DNA of 31,443 bases, taken from Priapulus caudatus (Eukaryota > Priapulida > Priapulimorpha > Priapulimorphida > Priapulidae). The DNA lies in assembly GCF_000485595.1 (NCBI RefSeq), contig NW_014577564.1, forward strand, positions 42,429-73,871, read 5' to 3'. The position numbers and the translations under genes were made by a program. The notes under the pieces were generated by a model. It ran no database searches. It worked only from the letters and a program-made list of their open reading frames with translations, and was not told the DNA's origin. Shown one piece after another: positions 18,111-30,494 of the stretch (position 1 is its first letter; every line of letters starts with the position of its first letter).

Positions 18111-19229
18111 TCCTTGCTACTTTCATTTTTTCGCTTTTTCTGTCGCTCTCTCTCTCTCTATCTCTCATATACTCGATCTCTCCCTATTGGTATCTCTGTC
18201 TTCTCCCTACCTCCCCCGTCTCTCTCTCCTTCTCTCCCTCTCTCTCTATCTCTCACTCTTTCGCTCACTCTCTTTTTTCCATTCTTACACGGTCGATAAA
18301 TAATTGCCGCGACTCAATATTGATAATTGGCCACAAAAAGTAGTTTCTCATCTACAAAAAAAACTCTTAGAAACACTAGTCGTGGTCGACGATGGCAAAT
18401 ATATCGCAAGTGCTGAAGGCGGCTTGTTGCGTGTATTCCTGTAGAGGTAGCATGAGCATGCCCGCGGGATCGCACCGGCTATATCAAAGAAGGCAGAGCA
18501 CAGCTCACATGCGATCACAATCACATCCATCGATAAAAGTTCCACACTGTCTTCGCGTTCACTCATCGACTGCTTGCGCCTGGAGATCGAACTCGGACCG
18601 AGCAGCTGCTAAAATAAGGGGATACATCCGATGGCGTTTTTTCATCTCGTAGACGCAACAGATCGTGTACGTATGCTATGCATTATTTCCCGGATCCATG
18701 GTCGGCAGGCGAGCAAGATTCGCAGCAAATCCGCACGGAATTGGCGCAAACAAAAACACACGTATCCTAAGCGCGAACGAGCGAGCGCTCTCCCACCGCT
18801 CTATAGGCGTCATATGTCACCTTTATAAATCTAAACACGGGTACACACATAGATATCGATACATACATTCACATATAAATAAGACATGCGCCCACCTTCT
18901 CGATAGCATACGCGGAAGCCCAGCGCGATCAACTTTCGAAGGTGCGAGATTCAGTTGCGTTTGCACCGATCAGCTGCTGTGTCTAACATCCGCAAGGCGC
19001 AAGCGTCTGCAGCAGTACGCAGCGCGCGCAGTGGCCGCTAGGAAGCTGGCTGGCTCAATATGGACGCAGCATCGGCAGCGGCGGAGGTGGTGTAATGTTT
19101 CCGGCAGGGGTAAAAATATCACTGAGTAAACGCGAGAGTGGCCGCCGGTCGGGTGCTGCCGGCGTCGTTACTGCTACAGCCGCTCGCTAAATTTACATCG
19201 GCAAATGTTGTGTGGGAGAGAAAGAGATA

Positions 19230-19600
<371 letters not shown>

Positions 19601-19902
19601 AGCAGAGAGATTGCGAGCGAGAGAGGAGTGTGAGGGAGTAAGAGGAACGAGAGAGATCAACGAAGTAGGGGCTAGAGATTATTGTGAGGGGCGCCGTGCG
19701 CGTGCTATGGGCCGCCGTAAATGATCTGTGCTATGTTGCGCGTCGGATGTAAGAGAGATGGAGATGCAAAATTTGAGAGAGACGTGAACAGGACGACGAT
19801 GTGAAGAGGAGAGAAAGCGGGAGAGAGAAGAGAAAGACAAAGAAAGAGTAGAACAAGAAAGAAGAGGTAACGAACAGGAAAAGAAAGAAAGAAAGAAAAC
19901 GC

Positions 19903-19985
19903 NNNNNNNNNNNNNNNNNNNNNNNNNNNNNNNNNNNNNNNNNNNNNNNNNNNNNNNNNNNNNNNNNNNNNNNNNNNNNNNNNNN
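19903..19985. other. Assembly gap, 83 unknown bases
   Basis: A run of N between a GAAAGAAAGAAAAC tract and a GAGAGA tract. The gap interrupts a purine repeat, so its real length is unknown. Confidence 0.99.

Positions 19986-20022
<37 letters not shown>
19986..20022. repeat. GA microsatellite at gap edge
   Basis: Uninterrupted GA directly after the gap, continuing as diverged GA-rich sequence to about 20140. Confidence 0.93.
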
Positions 20023-20027
<5 letters not shown>

Positions 20028-21160
20028 AATGGAAGAGAGAAGGAGGGAAAAGAGGTGTCAGGGAAAGACGGGAGAGAGCGTAGCGTCGGGTGATGGTGGG
20101 AGAGAGAGAGAGACACATTTGTGGGGAGAGGCGGGAGAGGCAGCTGTATCGAAAAATGAGCAATAGGGTTGAGAATGGATATTAGATAATCATACATGAA
20201 ACCGAGGCCGTCCGATTAGCTCGTCTGCATGGTGCGCGCATCGCGGGAACGCGTATAGGGCGTTCTCACAAGCTCAGAGTACGCAATGTTATCATCGTCA
20301 TCGTCTTCGTGATCGTTGCTGTCGTCGTCGTCATAGCCACCGCCTTAACCATATTATTCTGTGTAACTTACCGAAACAGGCGCTGTTTCCGCCAAGGGGA
20401 TATCAAATCGTAGGATCCCCGGCTGTTTTAGCTACGCGGGTTTGATGGCCACGAAGGCGCCCAGAATATCCATCCCATACCAACCGCTGCCAGGGATGCG
20501 GCTGCTGCAAAGATTCCCGCCAGGCGGCGCGACGGATCATTTTCTGCGAGAGAAATATAACATAACTACGCAGTGCGCGCGTACAGCACGCAGACGCACG
20601 CACGTACGCACGCACGCACGCACGCACGCACGCATACACGTTCGCCCGCGCGCATAAGCACGTACATACATGTATACGCACACACTTTTGTAACGCAGTT
20701 GCCCCTCGCCAAGAGAAATATAGATGCATTACATGGTAAATGGTGGCCACGCGCCATGGTAAGTGGTAAATGGTAAATGGTAAATGGTACACACACACAC
20801 GCGCACAGACGCACACGCACACGCACTCGCACTCGCATACGCACATGACACAAGTACAGCACACGGCACACATGAAGGCAAGCACGTATCCTCACACGCA
20901 CACACACGCCCACACACGCACGCACACGCACGCACACACGCGCGCTACATTACGCGACGATACCGTCGTCATAGAGAAGATATATAAGTGGAAATCTTTA
21001 CGTTAAGAAGAGTTATTTCACACGGAGTTTGATCAAGAAATTTGTTTAATTCCTACATGCCAAGTAACTATAGCATAGGAGCCCCACCCACGTTCACGGG
21101 CATGTTCGGTTCACTAATACTTCCGTAGTGGTGGTGTCTCGCTCCCACAAGTATTAGTAG
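20023..21160. other. Unassigned region right of the gap
   Basis: Apart from the candidate exon at 20372-20543 I see no gene. 20280-20345 is a degenerate GTCATC/GTCGTC triplet run. 20580-20690 and 20788-20945 are alternating CGCACACG tracts. 20755-20790 has tandem GGTAAAT heptamers. The remainder is unique sequence. Confidence 0.6.
20372..20543 (-). other. Candidate untranslated 5' exon of the Pro-Trp gene
   Basis: On the minus strand a strong acceptor (TATTTCTCTCGCAG) and strong donor (TCG/GTAAGT) bound 172 bases in the same orientation as the downstream gene. All three frames contain stops. If this exon were joined to the acceptor at 12538, the joined frame would have a TAG upstream and no other ATG before MSQTQSQ. 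That would make 12514 the true start. The splice-site pair is seen; its use is inference, and the implied intron is about 7.8 kb. Confidence 0.25.
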
Positions 21161-21163
21161 CGT

Positions 21164-21410
21164 GTACAGAATATGCTGAAGTTTTTTTTCGTGTATATAT
21201 TTTTTCTTCATGTTGTATCGCACTGTTTTGTACTGTTGCACTCAGAAAAACATCATTTTAACTACTCAACACTTATCTTAATCACTTTACTAGTACAGAA
21301 TATGCTAAAGTTTTTTCTTTTTCTTTTTTCTTTTTGTTTTCTTCATGTTGTATAGCATTGTATTGTACTGTATCAGTCAGAAATTTTATCATTTTAACTA
21401 CTCAACACTA
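21164..21410. repeat. 129-bp tandem duplication
   Basis: GTACAGAATATGCTGAAG at 21164 recurs as GTACAGAATATGCTAAAG at 21293. The following T-rich run, CTTCATGTTGTAT and ATCATTTTAACTACTCAACAC are in the same order in both copies, with moderate divergence. Confidence 0.88.
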
Positions 21411-21542
21411 TTGCATTTATCCGATTTTTTCGCCATTAAAAAAACTGTTGTCAGTACATGTATTTGTATCTGAATTAGATGCAATAAAGATTCAATAATA
21501 ATAATAATAGTAGCTAAAATACAGTGAAACTTGCCACTGAAA

Positions 21543-22458
21543 CCACAGGCACTAACTTGAAGCGTTTCAATGAAATATAATGCTAACTAAATACGAAATC
21601 GATTTACTACCAAATTCTGAATGTTTCTATACTCTCTTTCACCTATTATTGCCGACAGTTTCCTGTAAATTCCGTCCAAATCCTACGTGCAACCATATAC
21701 GCTGCAGCCGGCCATTGCTCTCGCGGCTCCAGTGTTGCACGCTTACACTTATATAAAGCGTTTCAGTAAAATATAATGCTAACTAAATACGAAATCGATT
21801 TACTACCAAATTCTGAATGTTTCTATACTCTCTTTCACCTATTACTGCCGACAGTTTCCTGTAAATTCCGTCCAAATCCTACGTGCAACCATATACGCTG
21901 CAGCCGGCCATTGCTCTCGCGGCTCCAGTGTTGCACGCTTACACTTATATGAAGCGTTTCAGTAAAATATAATGCTAACTAAATACGAAATCTATTTACT
22001 ACCAAATTCTGAATGTTTCTATACTCTCTTTCACCTATTACTGCCGACAGTTTCCTGTAAATTCCGTCCAAATCCTACGTGCAACCATATACGCTGCAGC
22101 CGGCCATTGCTCTCGCGGCCCCAGTGTTGCACGCTTACACTTTTATATATATATATATATAATATACTACTACACTATATACACTATATATACACTATAT
22201 ACCCTATATATACACTATATACCCTACACATATATACACTATAGGCCTATATATAAGTGTAAGCGTGCAACACTGGAGCCGCGAGAGCAATGGCCGGCTG
22301 CAGCGTATATGGTTGCACGTAGGATTTGGACGGAATTTCCAGGAAACTGTCGGCAATAATAGGTGAAAGAGAGTATAGAAACATTAAGAATTTGGTAGTA
22401 AATAGATTTCGTATTTAGTTAGCATTATATTTTATTGAAACGCTTCAAGTGCCTGTGA
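21543..22458. mobile_element. 916-bp inverted-repeat element, left arm triplicated
   Basis: A 196-bp module (AGCGTTTCA, then AATATAATGCTAACTAAATA, ending GTTGCACGCTTACACTT) occurs three times head to tail from 21561, 21757 and 21953, and once in reverse complement at 22253-22450. Outside the first and last copies, CACAGGCAC (21543) and its complement (about 22450) extend the inverted symmetry. The centre (22143-22250) is TA-rich. No transposase frame is present, so I read it as a non-autonomous foldback or TIR element whose left arm has expanded. Confidence 0.85.
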
Positions 22459-22587
22459 CTGAAACGACGTCACATCAACTAGGAACCCACTGCTAACATA
22501 ACAACAGCTGATGCGAGACACCTTCAACACGGTGGCGACACCATGCGGAATAAAATCGTGACTGAGTGGGCTGTTAGGTTCGAGAAT

Positions 22588-22995
22588 CTAGTCATATTCA
22601 CGATGACCACTAATAATCGTAATGAGAAACACACACAAATAATTGAAAACAAACTTAAAATTGCATAAATTCGTAAATATATTTTTCCTCTCCTGTTTTA
22701 AGCAGACGCGATTATAGAGATTGAATGCGTGGCTCAATTTATCTGTCGTAAACAAATCAAAACAATACCGCGGAACCAAAGATTTCGTCACATCACAAGA
22801 ATCCGGTAAGTTACCATACCAATTCAGTATCTGCCGTCGTAAATTTTTGTTTTCCGTGACTTGAGGGCACACATCAAGAAAGACATAATTGTGGATATTT
22901 GATAACATCGTACGTGGTGAGACTGGTAACGTATCGTGTAAAGTGGATAAAGTGTGGGTGCCCGTGGCCATGGATACACAATATTGAATACACAT
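22588..22995 (-). other. Unrecognised 135-codon open frame
   Basis: A frame of balanced, globular-looking composition (for example NLRRQILNWYGNLPDSCDVT and LSHAFNLYNRVCLKQERKN) in AT-rich DNA where a chance frame of this length is uncommon. It has no repeat bias, begins with several Met choices, and ends in a hydrophobic Phe/Leu/Ile stretch. I recognise no family; it could be an exon, a decayed transposon gene or chance. It lies just right of the inverted-repeat element. Confidence 0.25.
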
Positions 22996-23180
22996 TACTC
23001 ACGTTAGCCAGAAGCTACCTTCTCGCTTCTACCTTCTGGTTCTCACTACGTTACGTACGTATCTCCTACAATTTGAAACACTCGTGACTCGTCAAACAGT
23101 CGTAGAACCTGGTCGGACTACACGTACATGATGTACGCATACAGCAGGCCATCTAGCATTTGTGGCGGTCAGTAGTGAGT

Positions 23181-23285
23181 AGTAGTACTACCAAAGAGCT
23201 TATAGTTATACTTATAGTGATTATTATAATAATAAATTATTATTAATAATTATTATATTCATTATAAGCTCTTTGGTACTACTAC

Positions 23286-23287
<2 letters not shown>
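23181..23287. mobile_element. Short foldback element with AT-rich loop
   Basis: The left arm (AGTAGTACTACCAAAGAGCT, then TATA) and the right arm (23264-23287, its complement apart from a 3-base offset) enclose about 60 bases of TTATTA/AATAAT sequence that is itself partly self-complementary. The right arm merges into the TAG triplet run. Confidence 0.75.
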
Positions 23288-23318
<31 letters not shown>

Positions 23319-23320
23319 GT
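23285..23320. repeat. TAG trinucleotide microsatellite
   Basis: About ten tandem TAG/AGT units directly attached to the right arm of the foldback element. Confidence 0.92.
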
Positions 23321-23543
23321 CACCTACATTTCATTACACAATTTATTCGACAGTAAGCGCAATCAACGACTTTTTAGTTTGTAAACTTTAAATAGTAAAC
23401 TAACTCCCCTGCATTATCAGTATACAAATAAGAGAACTAAATTTATACACCAATACTCAACTTAATTAGAATCACCCACCAAAGTGCGGAAAACATTTTG
23501 TGTAACATTTTACTATTTTAGCACATTGAAACCATGCATGAAG

Positions 23544-23590
<47 letters not shown>
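23544..23590. repeat. TA microsatellite
   Basis: Alternating TA with a single CA interruption. Confidence 0.95.
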
Positions 23591-23592
<2 letters not shown>

Positions 23593-24154
23593 ACTATTTA
23601 CGTTGCAAATAACAGAAAAATCCACCATGGTATTTATCATTCGCCTATAAATTTACAAATTTAACCTAAAAGCATCATAAAGCATAAGGAAAAAATGAAT
23701 AATGAAATAAGAAAAACACATACAGGTGATGACAGATGTAATCATAATATATGACACTGTCAAGTTTTTGATCCAGGTGGTCAGAACTGTTACCTTCGTC
23801 ACTTGTCATTATATGGTGGCATCAAATAATTTTGCAGTAAAAATAAATTGTACTTCATTGTAGCCTGCGTGGCTTCAATACTAACATCAATCCACAGTCT
23901 CCGCCTTTTTCGTGGAGTTAATGCAATAGCTGCTTTATATTTTATTTAAAACTTGAGATGACTAATTTATATTATCAACAAAATTGATTGCCAATGGCTA
24001 TATTTATAATCCAAAGTGAGTCCTCCTTTATGTGCTTACTGTTGATAATCACGATTCACCATGGCACTATGAACCCAAGTTACTTGTGTTTAGCACTGCA
24101 ATATTATTTTCAATCCAGCAACCTCAGGTCTACCAGTATCTGCATATAACAGCA

Positions 24155-24560
24155 CTCTACGGCCCGAGCAGGATCGGGAGGCTTACGTCTGGATCGGGAG
24201 GTCATTTTGGGCCGATTCGAATCTTGAATCGGGAGCGGAGCGGGTCGTATAGTGTGCGAGGGCTTACGACACGACTCGGATAGTATGCGTGGCCATCCGA
24301 CCCGCTGCCGAGCGCTGAAGAAAATTGACCAATCACAGAGCAGCGCCATGGGAACCGCATTTGGTAAAAATGGCGGGGAAACACTCTCGACCCTTAGTAC
24401 ACGCTAAATCCACTTGGAACGCCACGAGAGCGCCATGGTTAGTGCCGACTTTGAGTCGTACAGTGTGCGGGGGCCTCCCGATCAATTGGGGGCAGGTGGT
24501 ATAGTGTGCGAAGGCTTACGACTGCGGCCTGCGCAAAAACGTATATAGTGTGCGGCTAGC
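24155..24560. mobile_element. Possible MITE, TAGTGTGCG family
   Basis: A GC-richer block set in AT-rich DNA. It contains four related words (GTATAGTGTGCGAGGGCTTA, ACAGTGTGCGGGGGCC, GTATAGTGTGCGAAGGCTTA, ATAGTGTGCGGCTAGC), repeated ATCGGGAG words and the segment ATTGACCAATCACAGAGC. GCATTAGCAGC follows it. Clear terminal inverted repeats were not resolved, so boundaries are approximate. Confidence 0.45.
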
Positions 24561-25204
24561 ATTAGCAGCTTAATGAATGCTGCCTAGGGGCAGTGCTGCT
24601 CAGACATGGTAAACTAGGTAGTTGGGTTTATATGCCATATGCTAATTTTAGCTCATCTGAAAATTGTCAGAGGGAGTGAGTTGAATAGCAAGTGAACGAA
24701 GAAGTGTCTGTTGGTTTACAAGTCTGTTTATCAACGATAGCGGCACGGATCAAAACGGCTTCACCTACACTTAACTGTTAATATGTTACCTACACTATTC
24801 ATATGTCAGTGATCGGTACATGGGTATTCATACAATTGTTAGATGGGGGCAATTGTTCTCAACATGTTAGATGGGGGCAATCCATAAAGGCTGTGTAAAG
24901 TAGATAAATTGGATATCAAGAGTCAAAGGTCAGGAAAATGCGAATATGCAATTTCTTTTACCGATATTAAGGGTATTTCGCTTTGCAGCCCATAACACAA
25001 CGACTTAACCTATGAAATCTTACAATCGAGAGTCAGTTGGACAAGCAAAAGGCATTATTTGTGTGAGATGTATGTTCTCTATATCCATGTCAAAGTGCTG
25101 TGTGTATCCAGAATATGTGCAGTTTGTTAACCAGCACCAGGTGTGCATTATAAGCATTAATTAAATTATTGCCAATCTCCCATTTTGCTCATTACCATTG
25201 AATG

Positions 25205-25740
25205 TAATAGCGACAAGAGTATTAGTAGGAGCAGTGACAGCAGCACTGGCAGTAACAGCAGCAGAATCACCTAGGAAACTAGCAGTGGCAGTATTATCTA
25301 CTAGCAGTAGCACAGCGCCAGCAGTCACAGTAGCAACAGCAACAGTAGTAGCAGTGTCAGCGGTGGTGGCAGCAGAATTAGCAACAGTAGCAGCAGCGGC
25401 TGCAGCAGTGGTGGTGGCAGCAGCAGTAACAGCAGCAGTAGTAGCAGCATTAATGATGGCAGCAGTGGCAGCAGCGTCAGCATCAACATCAGCATCAGCG
25501 GCAGCAGAGGTAACAGCAGCAGTGTCGGCAACGGTAGCAGCAGCGGCTGTGGCTGCAGCAGTCGCAACAGCCTTCGCAACTGTAGCAACAGCAGAAGTGG
25601 CAGCAGCAGCCACAGCAGCAACACAACTTACATCAGTAGCAGTAGCAACAGCAGCAGCAGAAGCAGCGCCAGTATCGTCAGCAGCAGCAATGTCAGCAGC
25701 AGTGCCAGCAGCAGCAGCAGCAGCAGCAGTAGCAGTACTT
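25205..25740. repeat. About 540-bp degenerate GCA/GTA triplet tract
   Basis: Nearly every third base is fixed: units are GCA, GTA, ACA, TCA and GCG in one register for over 170 triplets. Both strands are therefore open and give Ala/Val-rich text. Low-complexity composition on both strands, no flanking exon evidence and weak conservation of any one residue argue against a gene, though Ala-rich coding cannot be excluded. Confidence 0.88.
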
Positions 25741-25865
25741 AGCAGAGCTATACTCATGATAAGTACAGTAGGAGCTAATGATAAGTAAAGTAACTGATAT
25801 TAATTGGTGTACCTCCATAATTTAAAGTTAAACATGCTGTACTGGTAAAAATATCTTATAAACAT

Positions 25866-25931
25866 TGATGTTAGATAAAATGACATAGATGTTAGATAAA
25901 ATGACATAGATGTTAGATAAAATGACATAGA
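25866..25931. repeat. 21-bp tandem repeat, three copies
   Basis: GATGTTAGATAAAATGACATA repeated three times without change, starting a few bases after ACATT. Confidence 0.9.
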
Positions 25932-26597
25932 TGATATAAGAGTAAAATGAAAAGAAGAAATGGGAGAGGCACGGTTTTGCCTTTACATGCTTCTGTCACA
26001 ACTTTTTTTTCACATCACTTTCAAACGTGTGAATGTGAACATTTCTGTGTAGCACTGACCTAGTTAACTTAAATCTGGAAATGAATGCTTGCTACTTTCC
26101 ACGTTGGTTCTGTAATGAGGCTGTCCATGTATGTGTTTTGCCGTCTTGTAACACTACTATATATATATATACACATCTCGGTATGTAGGCAAACGTTATT
26201 GCTAGTTGCCAGCGGAGTCATAATAAAAATCTAATAAAGCAGTGAGCAAGAAAGAATTTTTCAAGTTGAAGAAAAATTTCTAGCCAGCAGTAATTCTCAC
26301 CAGACGCCAGACAAGCCGGTTTATCACAGACGAGAAATACCTATGACATACAATGCATACGAATGCAATGGATAGTCATTGCTGCATTTTGCTTATCATA
26401 CATAGGATGAACTTGAAAAATTCGGGAATAGGGTCAGATGCACGGTGCATGAAAGTGTGCGTGCGAGTTATTCACGTGCCCACGAACGGAAATTTGGTTC
26501 AGTGCCCCCGAATTACATTGATTAACAGATAGACTCCTGATTACATCCTACCCTGGCTGTATGTACGCATTAACTTATGTCACTGTTCATGTTGCAG

Positions 26598-26830
26598 GTG
26601 ACCGTGCAGCACTGACAGAGAGGTCCAAGGGAGCACGTCATACCCGTGTGACAAAATGCTTGCGTGTGCGTTCGTCTGCCGTATGCTCGGCGTGTTATTC
26701 CCAGGAAACATTTCGCGCAGGTGTGTGCCCTGATACTGGGCGTGCTCTGCTGAAAACTTTGTTCGCCGTGTGGCAGATGTGTGGGCGTGTCGTGCGATAG
26801 TCTGCGCAAGCGAGCGAACATGCGACCGTG
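26598..26830 (+). other. Probable 5' untranslated sequence of PCNX4-like gene
   Basis: GTTCATGTTGCAG at 26586-26598 could be an acceptor for a 5' untranslated exon that runs into the first coding exon. An in-frame TAG at 26798-26800, 33 bases before ATG 26831, limits the coding start. The open frame 26561-26800 in another register resembles nothing known. The base composition rises in GC towards the coding exon. Confidence 0.35.
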
Positions 26831-27513
26831 ATGCATCTGCAAGTGCTAAACCCGTACAAGCGCGAGTTCTTCTGGAAGCGCTTCCCGCAGACGCTGCTAG
26901 GGGGCGTCCGCCTCAACGTCGGCTACCGCGTGCCGTGGTACGTCTACTTCGTGCAGGTGGCGCTGTTCTTCACGCCGGCGCTCATCGGCGGCGCGTGCAC
27001 GGCGGCGGCGGAGTGTGGCGCCGCGCGGTGGCACGTTGCGGCGGCCGTCTGCGGCGGCGCGGTCGCAATCTATAGCGTCGCCCTGCAGGTGTACGCGCGC
27101 GTCGTGCGGCGTCGCATCGTCACGCCGCTGCGCGTCGCCAAGAGCAACCTCCTCGCCGACGAGGACGAGGTCAGCTTCGCGTCGCCGTGGGCGCCCGAGA
27201 CGGCGCGCTTCGTCATCGCGGCGAAGGCGCACTGGGCGAGCGTGGTCGCGCACGGCGCACTCGCGGGCGCCGCCGCCGCGCTCACGATGCTCTTCCTGCT
27301 GCCGTCGCGACTCTCCGGCCTGTACGCGTCGACCGGCGCCACCGTCGTGCTGCTCACGCTCGGCTGGCTGACGCTGTGCGTCGCGCTGTACGCGCTCGTC
27401 GTCAGCCGGCCCCCGGAGCCCGCCGTGTACGCGGCCGCCGACCGCCTCGAGATCGCGTGCACGCTGAGAGTCGTTTACGTGCTGTGTGTCGTCGTCGTCG
27501 ACGCCGCCATGTG
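26831..27513 (+). CDS. PCNX4: PCNX4 exon 1 (first coding exon)
   Basis: ATG 26831 is chosen because an in-frame TAG lies 33 bases upstream and the N-terminal FFWKRFPQTLLGG is the family signature. The 227 codons plus two bases end before a GTGAGT donor. They include five hydrophobic segments and the loop SNLLADEDEVSFASPWAPET, which parallels the family's LAEEDEHEF loop. The exon is strikingly GC-rich (GCG, GTC and CTC codons) beside the AT-rich introns and the later exons. Confidence 0.92.
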
Positions 27514-30457
27514 GTGAGTCACAGTAGCTGTGTGTGAGTCTAGCTATGTATGAGTCTAGCTATGAGTCTAGCTATGTATGAGTCTAGCTGTGTGTGAGTC
27601 TAGCTATGTATGAGTCTAGCTATGTATGAGTCTAGCTATGTATGAGTCCTAGCTATGTATAAGTGCAACGTACGTTTACAGCTCCATTTACGATGTATGA
27701 CTCGATTGCCAGTAATATAATTTATTGTTAATATTTATATTGTTAATTGTCTAATTATCAACGTATGTTGTATTATTTATTTAATTATTAATCTGGATCA
27801 TTATTGATTTTATAATGAGTTATTAATCTGGATCATTATTGATTTAGTTAGTAATAAATTAATTATCATTATTGCCTTTAACTCGTATTTTATTATTGTA
27901 ATAATATTTAACAATTTTACAGAAAAAGTAAGCTAGTACACACAAAAGTTAAATAATGTAAATTAATCTAGCAACTTGGCATCAACGTTACAATACAAGG
28001 ACCAAAATAAAGCTCGAATGGATAATATTTAATCATCCGGCACTGCCTTCCAATGTTGTTCGCACTTACGCTATATATACCACTGTCGGCAATTTATACT
28101 ATAGCATCGTATCGTAGTCTTGTAGCCAGTTATTACTGTATAAGACGCAAAACACTATTTGGTAAAAATATGCAAATGCATAACATCTGTATATATAGAT
28201 GATGAGTGTTATGAGTAGCTAACGAAAGCTGCAGCATGATTCACTGAAACAGCAAGGTTTTAGGATGCAGAATATAGCTGGCTGAATGTCAGCTGTTGAC
28301 GTTGTAAACCATGAAAACGCGAATTTTATTAGTCTGAAATAAATAGTTTAAAGAATTTTGGTGAAAAGTCCTGCTTTCGTGTCTTCTTTAAAATGCTGTA
28401 CATGCCTAATTTTCAGAGTTCAGTCGAGTTGCCGTAGCTCTATCAAATTAAACCTTGTCACGCATGATGATGCATCAATTGATAACACCAACAGGGTGCC
28501 TTCACGCGTTGATAATGTTCTAACCTAGGGAGCCACTTTGGCTGAGTTCATTCACCAAGCAAGCCGCATTGTCCATGTCCTTGTCTCTTAGACTTCGGAT
28601 CGGACTAGAGAGAAAACAAGATTTTGCATTCTGTCGATTCTGGAATCGGGATCCTAGTAGACTTGGAATCCTAGACTTTTGAGTCTAGTTGGCATCTTCT
28701 TCTTTCAGCTTCCAGCCAGGCATCGAGCATATGACGTCAGCTAGTCACTGGACGCTGTCCTCCGCACTACACATCGCATTTCCTTTCCTGCCGCTCCTGT
28801 GGGCAGTGGGAATGCTTCCACCGCCTGATGCTCTTTTTCTATGGCTGCTTGAACAGACAGTTGTTCTTCTGCTTGGAGGGTCCCCTATGGCAACCGACCT
28901 GAGGTGGTTTATCGTAATAGTAATTGATATAAATATATTTGCTTCTTTTATTAATGATCGGATCATGTCGGTCTAATACGGCCAGCTTCTTACTGAATGG
29001 CAGATTAAACAATCGTGCGAATGTCTTATCAGAGAAAAAGCAAATCAGGTAACGCTGTTTACACCTGCGGATATACGCCGTTTTAATTATTCACCAACGA
29101 ACTTCAATGATTCATGATATTCTCTATCTACCGTATCTATTCCTGCTTTGTTGTACAGCACCTGTATATCAATATTGCAATATATATCGCTGTCATTAAA
29201 TATCTCTACTCATGCTCCGTAGGTTAATAGTGACGTTCGTGCTGTCGGTGGGCAGTGTCGTTATCGTCTGCTACATGCCCTCCGTGCTGGCATCGCTGCT
29301 GGTGGGTGCTTGCCTCGGATACCTCCTCAGCCTCGACCTGTTCTGTCTACGGTTACGCAGAAACACTGCAGGTACGACCACTGAGCATCGTGTGGAAGGC
29401 AGGAACTGTGTGAAAGGTGTGAAGAGCTATAGACAAATATTTATGGTTGTTCATTCACTCCTGAGGAAATAGATATTGGCAGGTATATGGCTGGCTGGCC
29501 GGCAGGCAGGCTGGTTGACTGCCTGGCTAGCTAGCTGGCTTGCTGGCTGGATGGTTGGCTGGCTGGCTGGCAGGCTGACTGGCAGGCTGGATGAATAGAT
29601 GGATAGCTAGCTAGCCGGCCAGCCAGACATACTGATAGACAAAAGTATTAGGGATTGTTGGATTGGGATGGACAGAAAATAAAATTTGATGTCAGCATGC
29701 GTATTATGAAGTTATTGCTATTGTTACATAGATAGGAGAATAGCATGTTGTCACCTGCCGTACAGGGAAAGTGTTGTTTTATTAATTAACAGCTGACTCT
29801 ACGTCGGGGTTTATGTGGAAATTTGGACCAAAGGAAGCAGGCTTCCATCTGGTCATGTTAGGCCTAACAGCCACTGCTGCGTGGTTTGGAAGCGCGCCAC
29901 CAGGGACCGCCATCAACAAGGACTACAGATTCCACGCAGTCGTGACATTTATCGGGTTTCTCATCAAAGCTCTACTTGTGATCTCGCACATTCTAGGTAT
30001 GCATGACTCGGCTAAATGTTATGAGCAATTTAAAAAAAGTGAGATTGTGCATTCTAACACCGTCTCATACTCATTCTTCTACAGTAAAACCATGTCCGTA
30101 TAAGTTGCGTATCCGGATTTTTGCAAATGTGTTTACTGGTTGTTAAGTGTTTATGAGCCCATATAAATTATGGTAATGTGCCCTAGATCTGCTAACCAGG
30201 CGATGTGGTAGCATGATTACTGTTGTCTATATAACAGATTTTTTGAACGATCCAAGATACAGCATATAGTGCTTACTTGATGTGCTTTGACAAGCAATTA
30301 CATTCTATATAGTAGCTCAGCTTCTGATTACAATTACTTGTGGGAATGATCTGCGATCGTCAGCAGTGACCAGTCACCAATGATCATCAATGTAACAGGG
30401 TTATAGTTTTATTGACTATCCATGCAGTCTAGTTATTTGATGTTTTGTATGGTAGTA

Positions 30458-30494
<37 letters not shown>

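Larger units (their letters stand above)
22459..26597. other. Intergenic sequence, no recognised gene
   Basis: AT-rich unique sequence with the repeats listed below. One open frame at 22588-22995 (minus) is noted separately. No splice-bounded exon with a recognisable family was found. Confidence 0.6.

Noticed and set aside
17403-18343. His/Thr-rich and Cys/Val-rich ORFs
   Set aside because: Translations of CA and GT tracts with no flanking exon structure.
18665-19129. 154-codon plus-strand ORF in the GC-richer block
   Set aside because: Basic, compositionally mixed text with no family resemblance; I regard it as chance in a GC-rich stretch.
26897-27462. Antisense and alternative-frame ORFs over PCNX4 exon 1
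   Set aside because: Arg/Ala-rich products of a very GC-rich exon; the plus-strand frame from 26831 matches the family.
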